Part shown: positions 1-8,463 of the stretch, piece after piece
How the letters are laid out: each line of letters begins with the position of its first letter
Position numbering within the stretch: position 1 is the first letter of the stretch
Assembly: GCA_017438745.1 (NCBI GenBank)
Contig: JAFRUS010000092.1
Coordinates: 1-64,000, forward strand
Length of the DNA: 64,000 bases
From: Oscillospiraceae bacterium
Lineage (GTDB): Bacteria; Bacillota; Clostridia; Oscillospirales; Ruminococcaceae
Direction of reading: 5' to 3'
The notes under the pieces: model-generated
Seen by the model: the letters and a program-made list of their open reading frames with translations, nothing else
What the model was told of the DNA's origin: nothing
The model's database searches: none
Made by a program: the position numbers and the translations under genes

Positions 1-516
1 AAGAAACCGCTTCGTGTTTATATCAACCTCCCTGAAGGCCTTTACGAAGAAGGCAGAAGCTACTTTGTGGTTCGTGAACATAACGGCGAATACGAAGCAC
101 TTGAACTTCATATCATCGATGCCACAAGAGGCTGGTTCGAATCACAGTATTATTCGAAGTTCTATATCATGTTTACAGAAAAAGCATCTGAACCAGTGGT
201 AGAACCAGAGCCAGTAGTTGAACCAGAGCCAGTAGTTGAACCAGAGCCAGTAGTTGAACCTGAGCCAGTGGTTGAACCTGAGCCAGTGGTTGAACCTGAG
301 CCGGTGGTTGAACCTGAGCCAGTAGTCGAACCGGAACCAGTTCACGAACATGAATTCGGCGAATGGAAGACTTCACAGAACGCTTCATGGCTGCACAGAG
401 GTTATGAAGAAAGAACCTGTGAATGCGGAGAAAAGGAAACCAGAAGAGTCGAAGAAAGCTGGACAGAATGGCTTGTTGGTGCAGTCGGCAGAAGACTCAG
501 AAATCTTTTCCGCTGA
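1..516 (+). CDS. C-terminal part of a VVEPEP-repeat protein (truncated by window edge)
   Basis: The frame is open from the first base, so only the last 171 residues are seen and the true start lies outside the window. A globular part (about residues 1-60) is followed by eight near-perfect VVEPEP units. A last module then carries the FGEW...[12 protein letters not shown] pattern, a Cys/Trp-containing repeat common near the C-terminus of Firmicutes extracellular proteins. The protein ends in a basic segment (RRLRNLFR) and has no LPXTG-type sorting signal. The Pro/Glu repeat probably works as an extended spacer. The function is not recognised; a surface or secreted protein is an inference. A clear terminator follows at 595-634. 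Confidence 0.75.
   Translation, partial: KKPLRVYINLPEGLYEEGRSYFVVREHNGEYEALELHIIDATRGWFESQYYSKFYIMFTEKASEPVVEPEPVVEPEPVVEPEPVVEPEPVVEPEPVVEPEPVVEPEPVVEPEPVHEHEFGEWKTSQNASWLHRGYEERTCECGEKETRRVEESWTEWLVGAVGRRLRNLFR
190..339 (+). repeat. Tandem 18-bp repeat encoding VVEPEP units
   Basis: Eight in-frame copies of an 18-bp unit (gttgaaccagagccagta and variants) encode PVVEPE. Silent third-position changes (gta/gtg, cca/cct, gag/gaa) show that the protein sequence is kept while the DNA drifts. Slippage or recombination could change the copy number without shifting the frame. Confidence 0.9.
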
Positions 517-594
517 TAACATAATTCTTAAAACTGCGATGAATGATCATCTGCAGGTAAAACAAAATTAATGAGCGACAGCTCATTTACGATC

Positions 595-634
595 AAAACG
601 GCACTTTCAAGCGTTAGCCTGAAGGTGCCGTTTT
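595..634 (+). terminator. Rho-independent terminator
   Basis: A 15-bp inverted repeat (595-609 with 620-634) has a 10-nt loop. The arms begin with AAAACGGCAC and end with GTGCCGTTTT, so it could work in both directions. It closes the upstream repeat-protein transcript. Confidence 0.85.
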
Positions 635-673
635 CACTGTCAAGTTTTCATCTGAGATTGAGTAAGAAAAAGG

Positions 674-702
674 TTGACAATTTATCTGTCGTAGCTTAAA
701 AT
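674..702 (+). promoter_or_regulatory. Sigma-A type promoter for the ATPase cassette
   Basis: TTGACA at 674-679, a 17-bp spacer and TAAAAT at 697-702. It lies after the preceding terminator and about 80 bp before the ATPase start, so the two-gene cassette has its own promoter. Confidence 0.75.
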
Positions 703-780
703 AAATATTATGATTGATAAAACAAATTTTGAATTTTTAGCAAGTGGAAACCTTTTATAATCACTTTGGGGAGGTACTCG

Positions 781-2100
781 ATGGAACAAAGATGGACGTT
801 GAAACTTGAGAATTTTGCGAAAATCGGTAATGCAGAAATAGAACTGTCTCCGTTTATATGTTTTTTGGGAGATAATAACTCAGGTAAAAGCTATTTAATG
901 AGCCTTCTTTGGGGATTACTTACTCTCGGTAAAGATATTTTCCCGAAGAAAAAAACAGAGGCAAAATCTTATCTGGTTTGCGAAGAGTGGCTCAAAGCAA
1001 GTTTAAATAAAGAAATTTCGATAAATGAAGATGTATTTGAAATATATCTGAAATGGTATAATGAACTGCTTGCAGCCAACAAAAAAGAATTAATAAAAAA
1101 GATATTCAATTATGAAGTTAATATAGATAAAATTGAAATATGCAGTTACCGAAGAAAGAATCTTATACTGAAATGGGGGGAAGATGGCAGCCGTTATTCT
1201 TCATCAAAGAAATATATCCAGTTCCCGAAGGTAAAGGATCCAAGCAGAGAAGATTTGCTGAGAATGAATATATATATTTGCTGGAATTTGATAATGGATG
1301 GAATTGCTGCTCCATTGTACACACCAGTTGTAAAAGGCAGAAGAACGGGAGAACCGATTTATTTTCCGGCTTCGAGAACAGGATTTATGCTGACGTATTC
1401 TCAGTTGCTGGAAAGTGCTATACAGTCAAGCTTCTCAAAGCTTCATGATAATGAAAGCAGCGTTCTTACTCTTCCGTATATTGATTTTCTTCAGCTTATT
1501 ACAAAATTTGAATCCAAGGATAAATGCATTTTTGAAGAACTGGTCGATTTTGTAGAGGAGAATATGATCAGCGGTAAGATTAATGTTCGTAATGAATATA
1601 CCCCTGAGATAAAATATATTCCGGATGGTGCTGGCAAGGAACTTCCTTTGTTTGCTTCATCTTCTGTTGTATCTGAAATATCGCCGCTGTTACTGACTTT
1701 GAAATCAAATATCAATTTTAAAACAGTAATAATTGAAGAACCGGAGGCACATCTTCATCCGGCACTTCAGAAACAGATGGCAAGATTTTTGCTTAAGCTT
1801 ATGAACAAAGGAATTCCAGTCTGGATCACAACTCACAGTGATACTATTCTTCAGCATTTCAATAATATGATAAAACTTTTTAACAGCAGTAACAAGGATG
1901 CTCTATGCAAAGAATATTCTTATTCTGCAAATGATCTTCTTGATCCGAAAAATGCAGTAATGTATCAGTTCGAAAAGAAAGAAAAAAATAAAACGAAAGT
2001 TGAGAAATTAACCTGTAATTCAAACGGATTTGTTGTTCCGACTTTTAATGATGCATTAACAAGTTTGCTGGATGAAGTTTATGCATTTCAGGAGGATTAA
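781..2100 (+). CDS. OLD/AAA_21-like ATPase, first gene of a two-gene accessory cassette
   Basis: 439 residues. ATG 781 is chosen because GGGGAGG lies 6 bp upstream; the in-frame TTG at 766 would leave the ribosome site inside the gene. Walker A is GDNNSGKS (residues 30-37). Walker B with its ABC-like trailer is IIEEPEAHLHP, followed by the sensor TTHSD. This arrangement is typical of the SMC/OLD-type ATPases found in anti-phage systems (OLD, Gabija, PARIS, Septu families). No TOPRIM nuclease domain is fused to it. The next gene starts 2 bp after the stop, with its GGAGG inside this reading frame, so translation is probably coupled. The DNA is visibly more AT-rich than the housekeeping genes that follow, consistent with transfer. 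A defence role is an inference from family and context. Confidence 0.85.
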   Translation: MEQRWTLKLENFAKIGNAEIELSPFICFLGDNNSGKSYLMSLLWGLLTLGKDIFPKKKTEAKSYLVCEEWLKASLNKEISINEDVFEIYLKWYNELLAANKKELIKKIFNYEVNIDKIEICSYRRKNLILKWGEDGSRYSSSKKYIQFPKVKDPSREDLLRMNIYICWNLIMDGIAAPLYTPVVKGRRTGEPIYFPASRTGFMLTYSQLLESAIQSSFSKLHDNESSVLTLPYIDFLQLITKFESKDKCIFEELVDFVEENMISGKINVRNEYTPEIKYIPDGAGKELPLFASSSVVSEISPLLLTLKSNINFKTVIIEEPEAHLHPALQKQMARFLLKLMNKGIPVWITTHSDTILQHFNNMIKLFNSSNKDALCKEYSYSANDLLDPKNAVMYQFEKKEKNKTKVEKLTCNSNGFVVPTFNDALTSLLDEVYAFQED

Positions 2101-2102
2101 AA

Positions 2103-2726
2103 ATGGATTCAATTGAATTTGCTGCAGAAAATTATATCCAAAATGATTTTTTTACTGCCCAAAGTGATGAAGAATCTATATATCATTTTATAGAAACTGA
2201 TGATGGCGGTGAAAGCGATTTATTGGTAACTGTAAAAGGTCTGCATTACTGTGCGATGAACTATGACAAAAATTACAGACCAAACTATATTTTTCTGAAA
2301 CCGGATAAAAAATATAGTATGCTGAAATGTGTAGACCACTTTGTTCTGAAACAGAATAACGGAAAGTGGGAACTGCACATGTTTGAATTTAAAACAACAA
2401 TAGGTTTCAACACATGGAGAGAGATCAAAGGAAAATTCAGAGCGAGTTTACTCAGTATAAAAGCTGTGTGTGTATATCTTGGAATAGAGATTGAAAAAGT
2501 TTACGCTTATACTACTTATGAAAAAGAGAAGGTAAAGGAAAGCCAGAATACGAATCCTGCTTTGAAAAAAGTCCTGCTTGGTGTAGCGCCGGATAAGGAC
2601 CCTGTGAAGGAATGGAACAGCGGAGAAGTAACTTTAAATACTTTTGACAAAATTAAATTTCCGCACAAGTCAATAATTCTGAAAAGAAACGAAAATGGAG
2701 TTTTGTGCGGTGATTATTCAATCTGA
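2103..2726 (+). CDS. Uncharacterised partner of the ATPase, possible PD-(D/E)XK nuclease
   Basis: 207 residues, starting 2 bp after the ATPase stop with GGAGG at 2091-2095. I do not recognise a named family. The middle region has VDHF, then an acidic/hydrophobic strand and FEFKTT, then a helix rich in K and R (EIKGKFRASLLSIKAV). The order D...ExK followed by a basic helix fits the core of PD-(D/E)XK nucleases, but it is only a motif reading. It is not a DUF4435/AriB, HNH or TOPRIM partner as far as motifs show. Tight coupling to the ATPase implies that the two proteins act together. It is AT-rich like its partner and followed by a terminator at 2819-2857. Confidence 0.7.
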   Translation: MDSIEFAAENYIQNDFFTAQSDEESIYHFIETDDGGESDLLVTVKGLHYCAMNYDKNYRPNYIFLKPDKKYSMLKCVDHFVLKQNNGKWELHMFEFKTTIGFNTWREIKGKFRASLLSIKAVCVYLGIEIEKVYAYTTYEKEKVKESQNTNPALKKVLLGVAPDKDPVKEWNSGEVTLNTFDKIKFPHKSIILKRNENGVLCGDYSI

Positions 2727-2818
2727 CTGAAATTGTTTGATGATAAAGCAATTGCCTCATCGTATTAATTTAAGATGGTTTCTAAACGAAGATTTTTGTG
2801 AACAGTACGGTGTTAGGC

Positions 2819-2857
2819 AAAAGACATGCATGTAAAATCATACGTGCATGTCTTTTT
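2819..2857 (+). terminator. Rho-independent terminator closing the ATPase cassette
   Basis: A perfect 12-bp inverted repeat (AAAAGACATGCA with TGCATGTCTTTT), a 14-nt loop and a T-run. It separates the cassette from ftsY. Confidence 0.9.
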
Positions 2858-2875
2858 TATTGGCATTTCTGATAC

Positions 2876-2904
2876 TTGAAAAAGCGGCGTATTTATGGTA
2901 CAAT
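2876..2904 (+). promoter_or_regulatory. Sigma-A type promoter for ftsY
   Basis: TTGAAA at 2876-2881, a 17-bp spacer and TACAAT at 2899-2904, ending 34 bp before the ftsY start codon. Confidence 0.75.
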
Positions 2905-2938
2905 TATTTTATGTATTTCAAAATTGCCAGGAGGTTTT

Positions 2939-4489
2939 ATGGGACTTTTCAGTAAAATAAAAGCAGGACTTCTGAAAACGAGACAGGCGATGATGTCTAA
3001 GCTTTCGAAACTGCTTCATTCATTTACCAAAATAGATGAAGATCTGTTTGAACAGCTGGAGGAAACGCTTATCATGAGCGACGTTGGCGTTGACACTTCG
3101 CTTGAGATATGTGACAGACTCAGAAAGATGATAAAGGAACAGGGGATAACTGATCCGAAGGAGATCATGCGTCTTATCCATGAAATAGTTTCGGACATGA
3201 TGGGTGAAGATCAGGGGCTTGATCTTTCAACAAGTCCTTCTGTTATAATGGTCATCGGTGTAAACGGTGCCGGCAAGACTACAACTATCGGCAAGCTGTG
3301 CCACAAGCTCAAGGGCGAGGGTAAGAAGGTGCTTGTGGCTGCTGCTGATACATTCAGAGCGGCTGCTATCGATCAGCTCCAGGTATGGACGGAAAGAGCG
3401 GGAGTTGACATAGTAAAGCATGCTGAAGGTTCTGACGCTGCGGCGGTTGTTTATGACGCTATCACAGCTGCAAAGGCAAGACACTGTGACGTTGTCATCG
3501 TTGATACTGCAGGACGACTTCACAACAAGAAAAATCTCATGGACGAGCTGGCAAAGATAAACAGAATCGTGGCAGGACAGGCAGAAGGATGTGCCCGTGA
3601 GATCCTTCTGGTGCTCGATGCAACAACAGGACAGAATGCTGTAAATCAGGCTAAACTCTTCAGCGAGGTCGCTGATATTACAGGTATAGTTCTTACAAAA
3701 CTCGACGGTACTGCAAAGGGCGGTATTGTTATTTCAATAAAGAATGAACTTGGCATTCCGGTCAAGCTTGTTGGTCTCGGTGAAAAGATCGATGACCTTC
3801 AGGACTTTAACAGCAAAGATTTCGTAAATGCACTGTTCGGTGACGAAGTCCTCGACGGTGAAGTAAATATGGATGATGACGATATGTCTGAAGAGGATGA
3901 AGAAACTGCGGATATCGAAGAAGCATCTGCTGAATATTCAGAAGATGTCGATGATACATATACAGAAACTTCAGAAGAATCATCTTATGCTGAACCTGAA
4001 GAAATAAAAGAAACGACAGTGTCCGAACCGGAAGAAGCATCGGAAGAAAAGCCTGTTTCAGAAACACTTGCATCCTCTGTGCTCCATTTCAGACCATCAG
4101 CACCGGCTTCAGATACAAATGTGAATACAGGTGCAGCTGCAGAAGAACCGGCTGAATCAGTTTCTGCTTCATCTGCTGATGATACACAGTGTTCGGCTGA
4201 AGTATCAGCATCAGAACAGGAAAGTGCAGAGAGCGTAACTTCTGAAATAACAGAAAATGCACCGGAAGAAACAGCGGTTTCAGATGAAAATGAAGTTCCT
4301 GAGATTTCAGAAGAACCTGTAGAATCAGAAGAACCGGAAGTAACTGAAGATTCAGAAGAGACTACAGAAACTGAAGAACCAGAAGTAACTGAAGATTCAG
4401 AAGAAACTACAGAAGCCGAAGAAGAGACAGAGGAACCGGAAAAGAAGAAGGGATTCTTCAGCCGTCTTTTCGGTAAGAAGAAAAAGTAA
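2939..4489 (+). CDS. ftsY: Signal recognition particle receptor FtsY with a C-terminal acidic extension
   Basis: 516 residues. ATG 2939 follows AGGAGG by 4 bp and gives the expected MGLFSKIKAGL N-terminus. FtsY is the membrane-associated SRP GTPase that delivers translating ribosomes to the Sec translocon. The NG domain fills residues 1-303: P-loop GVNGAGKT (107-114), DTAGR (189-193), TKLD (253-256), GLGE (279-282). Residues 304-516 are a Glu/Ser/Thr/Pro-rich low-complexity stretch with a duplicated EEPEVTEDSEETTE block. It ends in KKKGFFSRLFGKKKK, a basic-aromatic tip. In other bacteria the acidic A domain and such a tip lie at the N-terminus, so the position here is reversed. rdgB follows 13 bp downstream. 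Confidence 0.97.
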   Translation: MGLFSKIKAGLLKTRQAMMSKLSKLLHSFTKIDEDLFEQLEETLIMSDVGVDTSLEICDRLRKMIKEQGITDPKEIMRLIHEIVSDMMGEDQGLDLSTSPSVIMVIGVNGAGKTTTIGKLCHKLKGEGKKVLVAAADTFRAAAIDQLQVWTERAGVDIVKHAEGSDAAAVVYDAITAAKARHCDVVIVDTAGRLHNKKNLMDELAKINRIVAGQAEGCAREILLVLDATTGQNAVNQAKLFSEVADITGIVLTKLDGTAKGGIVISIKNELGIPVKLVGLGEKIDDLQDFNSKDFVNALFGDEVLDGEVNMDDDDMSEEDEETADIEEASAEYSEDVDDTYTETSEESSYAEPEEIKETTVSEPEEASEEKPVSETLASSVLHFRPSAPASDTNVNTGAAAEEPAESVSASSADDTQCSAEVSASEQESAESVTSEITENAPEETAVSDENEVPEISEEPVESEEPEVTEDSEETTETEEPEVTEDSEETTEAEEETEEPEKKKGFFSRLFGKKKK

Positions 4490-4502
4490 TAAGGAGTAAC
4501 AG

Positions 4503-5084
4503 ATGAAGGTAATACTTGCATCAAACAATAAACACAAGCTTGAAGAAATAAAGAAGATACTCACACCTCTCGGCTATGAAGTCGTTTCACAGGCTGAAGC
4601 CGGAGTTGATATCGACGTTGAGGAAACAGGCACTACTTTTGAGGAAAATGCCGCACTGAAGGCACAGGCTGTTTATGATCTTACAAAGACAGCTGTTATT
4701 TCAGATGACAGCGGACTTGAAGTTGACTTCCTTGGCGGTGCACCGGGTGTGTATTCACACCGTTATGCAGGCGAGAATGCTACTGATGCAGACCGCTGTG
4801 CAAAGCTCCTTTCAGAATTAAGCGGCGTGGAAACAGCAAAGCGTACAGCAAGATTTGTCTGCGTACTCTGCTTTATTGACGACAAGGGCGAAAAGCTTGT
4901 TATCCGCGGTACAGTTGAAGGTATCATCGGCACTGAACCGAAGGGTGAAAACGGATTCGGCTACGATCCTGTATTTATGTACGGCGGCAGATCGTTCGCA
5001 GAACTTTCATCCGAAGAAAAGAACACAGTAAGCCACAGAGCAGACGCACTTAAAAAGTTTGCTGCGGCTATCGGAGCAAAGTAA
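4503..5084 (+). CDS. rdgB: Non-canonical purine NTP pyrophosphatase (RdgB/HAM1)
   Basis: 193 residues, the normal family length. It hydrolyses XTP, dITP and ITP to the monophosphates and so keeps deaminated purines out of DNA and RNA. Visible family motifs are the N-terminal ASNNKHKLEE nucleotide-binding segment, the TGTTFEENA motif, the SDDSGLEVD metal/catalytic motif, and GFGYDPVF plus SHRADAL near the C-terminus. ATG 4503 has AAGGAG upstream and lies 13 bp after ftsY, so the two genes are probably co-transcribed. Confidence 0.96.
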   Translation: MKVILASNNKHKLEEIKKILTPLGYEVVSQAEAGVDIDVEETGTTFEENAALKAQAVYDLTKTAVISDDSGLEVDFLGGAPGVYSHRYAGENATDADRCAKLLSELSGVETAKRTARFVCVLCFIDDKGEKLVIRGTVEGIIGTEPKGENGFGYDPVFMYGGRSFAELSSEEKNTVSHRADALKKFAAAIGAK

Positions 5085-5234
5085 AACACTTATCAGATCA
5101 GAAATCCGGATTTTACTGATTTCATGAGGGCGGAATGAACGCATTTCTTCCTCTCCGGCATTTCAGGCGAAGCCGTAAATGCCATATATATGAACCGTTA
5201 ATATGAATGTAATGCTAAATGAAAGGCTGATATT

Positions 5235-5528
5235 ATGCTTACAAGCAAACAGAGATCAAAACTCAGAGGAATAGCAAGTACCTACGAAACAATTTTTCAG
5301 GTAGGTAAGAACGGCATACAGGATACACTTATAGCACAGGTAAACGACGCTCTCAGAGTACGTGAACTTATCAAGCTCAGAGTCCTCGACAACAGCCCCT
5401 ACACTGCAAGGGAAGCTGCTGACGAGATTGCTGAAAAGACAGGCGCTGATGTAGTTCAGGTAGTCGGCAGCAGATTCGTGCTCTTCAAGAGAAATCCGAA
5501 AGAACCTGTTATCGAAATAGATATCTGA
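5235..5528 (+). CDS. yhbY: YhbY-family CRM-domain RNA-binding protein
   Basis: 97 residues forming one CRM domain, beginning KQRSKLRGIA and containing the IFQVGKNGI segment (the GxxG loop region of the fold). YhbY binds the 50S precursor and helps ribosome assembly. An AAAGG site precedes ATG 5235. The stop TGA shares one base with the nadD start (TGATG), so translation is coupled. The order yhbY-nadD-yqeK-LCP-rsfS is a standard Firmicutes cluster. Confidence 0.95.
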   Translation: MLTSKQRSKLRGIASTYETIFQVGKNGIQDTLIAQVNDALRVRELIKLRVLDNSPYTAREAADEIAEKTGADVVQVVGSRFVLFKRNPKEPVIEIDI

Positions 5529-6124
5529 TGGGCAGAACAGGATTTTTCGGGGGAACGTTCAATCCGATACACTCCGGTCACATCCATCTTGCGGAAGAAG
5601 CCTTCAGGGGCCTCGGACTTGACCGCCTTATACTTGTTCCGGCAAATATCCCGCCGCACAAGGAAGCACACGATCTTTGCAGCAATACTGACAGGTTTAA
5701 CATGTGCTGTCTCGCTGCAGAGGGACATGAAGGCTTTGAAGTTTCGGATTTTGAACTTAATCAGGGCGGCAAAAGCTACTCGGTTTATACAGCGGAGCAT
5801 TTTGCGGAAATGTACCCTGATGATGAGCTTTACATGATGGTCGGAAGCGACATGCTTTTAAGTTTTGACAAGTGGTACCGCTTTGAGGATATACTCAAAA
5901 CAGTGACCTTGGCAGTCGTATCAAGAGAGTATGACGATATGGACGACCTGAAGAAAAAGGCTGAGGAGCTTTCAGCTTACGGCAGCGTGAAAATAATAAA
6001 CGCAGATCCTTTTCCGGTGTCATCGACGCAGATAAGGGATCTGATACGCCGCGGCCAAAAATATTCTTGCTATTTGCCTGAAAAAGTAGTACAATATATT
6101 AGACTGAAAAAATTATACATCTGA
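5528..6124 (+). CDS. nadD: Nicotinate-nucleotide adenylyltransferase
   Basis: 198 residues. It makes deamido-NAD from nicotinate mononucleotide and ATP in NAD biosynthesis. The nucleotidyltransferase fold is shown by GGTFNPIHSGH (HxGH-type signature, residues 8-18), VPANIPPHK, the GSDML substrate-binding segment and the C-terminal SSTQIRDLI (ISSTxIR motif). It starts by a one-base overlap with the yhbY stop. About 75 bp separate it from yqeK, with no recognisable terminator. Confidence 0.96.
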   Translation: MGRTGFFGGTFNPIHSGHIHLAEEAFRGLGLDRLILVPANIPPHKEAHDLCSNTDRFNMCCLAAEGHEGFEVSDFELNQGGKSYSVYTAEHFAEMYPDDELYMMVGSDMLLSFDKWYRFEDILKTVTLAVVSREYDDMDDLKKKAEELSAYGSVKIINADPFPVSSTQIRDLIRRGQKYSCYLPEKVVQYIRLKKLYI

Positions 6125-6197
6125 TGATCATCACTGCACCGGAGTCCCGATGTTCCGAAAATGCGGGCTTTAAGGGCAGGACATAAACAACTGGCTG

Positions 6198-6797
6198 GTG
6201 ATATATTTGTTCGACGTAGAAAATATTATAGATTTTCTTAAAAACCGTCTTTCAGAAAAAAGATTCAATCATTCACTAAATGTAGCCGCAGAGTGCCGCA
6301 AACTTGCGGAACATTACGGCGAAGATCCCGAAGAAGCGTATTTTGCGGGACTTGTACATGATATATGCAAGGAGATTCCGGCAGACGAAATGAGAAAAAT
6401 GGCTGCCGAAAGCGGACTTGGAGTATCGTCTGCTGAACTTCAGACGAAGGCACTGTGGCACGCTGTTGCAGGTGCGGCTTTTGTAAGGGATTCACTGATG
6501 ATAGAGGATAAAGATATTATTAATGCCGTGCGTTTTCACACCATAGGCAGAGCAGGGATGACCCGTCTGGAAGAGATAGTCTACATAGGTGATCTTATTT
6601 CAGCGGACAGGTCATATAACGGGGTCAAGAAATTCAGAAAGCTTGCTTATCAGGATATGGACAGGGTCATGCTTGAAGCCCTGATCTTTTCGATAGTATC
6701 GGTTACTGAGAAAAAAGGTCTCATTCCTGAATACACGCTTGAAGCTTACAATCAGTATGCACTGACAGAGAGCCGACGTGCTCAGGAAGGAAAGTGA
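6198..6797 (+). CDS. yqeK: YqeK-family HD hydrolase (symmetrical Ap4A phosphatase)
   Basis: 199 residues with an HD-domain metal site: FNHSLNVA (first His), LVHDICKEI (HD pair), WHAVAGA and VRFHTIGR. The YqeK family hydrolyses diadenosine tetraphosphate to two ADP in Gram-positive bacteria. The start is uncertain. GTG 6198 has no clear ribosome site, while TTG 6207 has GGTGAT just upstream and would remove three residues. The stop overlaps the region just before the LCP start. Confidence 0.92.
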   Translation: MIYLFDVENIIDFLKNRLSEKRFNHSLNVAAECRKLAEHYGEDPEEAYFAGLVHDICKEIPADEMRKMAAESGLGVSSAELQTKALWHAVAGAAFVRDSLMIEDKDIINAVRFHTIGRAGMTRLEEIVYIGDLISADRSYNGVKKFRKLAYQDMDRVMLEALIFSIVSVTEKKGLIPEYTLEAYNQYALTESRRAQEGK

Positions 6798-6799
6798 AC

Positions 6800-7957
6800 A
6801 TGGTAAGGAAGAGTAAGTTTAAGATATTCAGAGATATTCTCCTGCTTCTTATTACACTTGCTATACTTTTTATTGCCGGAAAAGGCATGATAAAATCAGT
6901 CGTGTCAGACAGCCAGCCTTTCAAATCGGAAGAGGCGGGCGAGCTTGATGCCGACAGCAATACCTACATGCTTAAACCGATGGAACCGGAACAGATGTTT
7001 GACGGCCTTGACCTTTACCAGTACATTGAGGGACAGTACACCGTGCTTTGTCTCGGAATGGACGAGGAAGGACTAAACACGGATATTATGATGCTTGCGC
7101 AGTTTGACCTGAACGCAGCAAAGATAAATATTCTTCAGATACCGCGTGACTGCTACGTTGGTCCGGAATACACAAAGGCTGAACACGGAAAGATAAACAG
7201 CGTTTATTCCGACGGCGTAAACGAGGGAAGCACACCGGTCGCAAAGGTGGCTAACTGCCTTAAGGATCTTTTCGGTATCCCGATAGATGCGTATATAGGA
7301 ATAAAATGTACAGACGTTCCGCCGGTGGTTGATGCTATCGGGGGAATTCCGATAAACGTGCCTTATGACATCATCTATGAGGCAGATAAGATCATCTACA
7401 AGGGTGAACAGGTTCTCAATGGTGAACAGTCGGAATGGTTCGTACGTTTCCGTCACGATTATCTCGAAGGAGATATCGCCAGAATCAGAGCACAGAGAAT
7501 CTTCCTTGCTGCCGGAATGCAGAAGGTAAAGAATCTCGGCACACTTAAGGTTCTCAGCATTTATCCTACACTGAAGCAGTACCTCATGTCCGACCTCGAC
7601 ATAAGCGAGATCGGCATTCTGTGCGATTTTGCCCAGACTGTTCCGATGGAAAACGTAACTGTAAGAATGGTGCCGGGTGAAGACTTAAGCCCTGGAGACA
7701 TTAACAATTACTACGGCTACTCTATCCACGAGCAGGAAACTGTTGATATGCTCAACGAGTATTTCAGACCTTATCAGGAAGAAATGACAGCTGAACAGCT
7801 TCATATAACCGAAGTAAAGCACACAGCTACATATTACGATAATGACAGCACCAATTTTGCTGACATTGAAAACGGTGATGTTCCGTCTGTTCCGTTCAGG
7901 GAAGATGCAAACAAGCTCGAATCTGATTCTGATACGGATGTTTATGAAGAAGAATAA
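6800..7957 (+). CDS. LytR-CpsA-Psr (LCP) family cell-wall glycopolymer ligase
   Basis: 385 residues from ATG 6800, which lies 9 bp after AGGAAGG; the in-frame GTG at 6794 is too close to that site. A transmembrane anchor is at about residues 12-32, followed by an extracellular LCP domain: DIMMLAQ, the IPRDCYV arginine/aspartate motif, GKINSVYSDG, and the RFRHDYLEGDIARIRAQR arginine-rich segment. LCP enzymes transfer undecaprenyl-linked glycopolymers such as teichoic acids or capsule to peptidoglycan. The acidic C-terminal tail is low in complexity. The gene sits inside the yhbY-rsfS cluster, a common location in Clostridia. Confidence 0.93.
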   Translation: MVRKSKFKIFRDILLLLITLAILFIAGKGMIKSVVSDSQPFKSEEAGELDADSNTYMLKPMEPEQMFDGLDLYQYIEGQYTVLCLGMDEEGLNTDIMMLAQFDLNAAKINILQIPRDCYVGPEYTKAEHGKINSVYSDGVNEGSTPVAKVANCLKDLFGIPIDAYIGIKCTDVPPVVDAIGGIPINVPYDIIYEADKIIYKGEQVLNGEQSEWFVRFRHDYLEGDIARIRAQRIFLAAGMQKVKNLGTLKVLSIYPTLKQYLMSDLDISEIGILCDFAQTVPMENVTVRMVPGEDLSPGDINNYYGYSIHEQETVDMLNEYFRPYQEEMTAEQLHITEVKHTATYYDNDSTNFADIENGDVPSVPFREDANKLESDSDTDVYEEE

Positions 7958-7980
7958 TAACTGATGAAAGGGAAGATAGA

Positions 7981-8334
7981 ATGGATACGAAAGAAAAACT
8001 CAGGAAGATAGTTAAAGCCCTCGATTCAAAGAAGGCTGAAGATATAGAAGTTCTCGGAATAAGAGATCTTACAGTACTTTCCGATTACTTTGTAATCGCA
8101 AACGGTACAAGTACAACACACACAAGAACTCTTGCAGATGAAGTTGAATATCAGATGTCCGGAGAGGGTATCGAACCTTCAGGCAAGGAAGGCCACAACG
8201 GTTCAAACTGGATCGTTCTCGACTATTCAGACGTTATAGTTCATGTGTTCTACAAGGAAACAAGAGAGTTCTACCAGCTCGAAAGACTCTGGGCTGACGG
8301 CGAACATCTTGATGTTAATGAATTGCTTAAATAA
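7981..8334 (+). CDS. rsfS: Ribosomal silencing factor RsfS
   Basis: 117 residues, the family length. RsfS binds uL14 on the 50S subunit and blocks subunit joining during starvation. The family pattern is visible: LTVLSDYFVIANGTS, then W-VLDYSDVIVHVF, then REFYQLERLW. It starts 23 bp after the LCP gene with a GGGAAG ribosome site and is the last gene of the cluster; a three-hairpin repeat element follows. Confidence 0.96.
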   Translation: MDTKEKLRKIVKALDSKKAEDIEVLGIRDLTVLSDYFVIANGTSTTHTRTLADEVEYQMSGEGIEPSGKEGHNGSNWIVLDYSDVIVHVFYKETREFYQLERLWADGEHLDVNELLK

Positions 8335-8340
8335 AATCCG

Positions 8341-8452
8341 GGAATACTGATCTGTTCACAGATCAGTATGGGGACCAGGGCGAAGCCCTGCGAACCGACC
8401 TTCCGTAAATCCGGCGAAGCCGGATTTACGACTTTATAAATAATACTTTAAG
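8341..8452 (+). repeat. Dispersed three-hairpin element, copy 1
   Basis: Three successive hairpins: 8344-8369 (12-bp stem, TC loop), 8376-8390 (CAGGGC-GAA-GCCCTG) and 8404-8430 (12-bp stem with GAA loop). The same order, stem lengths and GAA-type loops recur at 32311 and 34051 with different stem sequences. GCGAAGC is known to form an unusually stable DNA mini-hairpin. It lies between rsfS and leuS, and I see no T-box features in this leader. Confidence 0.85.
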
Positions 8453-8463
8453 GAGTTATCTTT

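Noticed and set aside
190..339. Regular short repeats that could suggest a CRISPR array
   Set aside because: The units are 18 bp with no unique spacers and they continue the reading frame as VVEPEP.
766..780. TTG 766 as the start of the ATPase gene
   Set aside because: The GGGGAGG ribosome site lies inside this extension and fits ATG 781.
3985..4524. Ser/Val-rich open frame antisense to the ftsY tail
   Set aside because: It mirrors the GAA/GAG/TCA-rich acidic tail and lacks a ribosome site and any family pattern.
8335..8463. T-box riboswitch expected before leuS
   Set aside because: No stem I with a Leu specifier loop or T-box sequence (AGGGUGGNACCGCG-like) is visible; the leader is the three-hairpin repeat.
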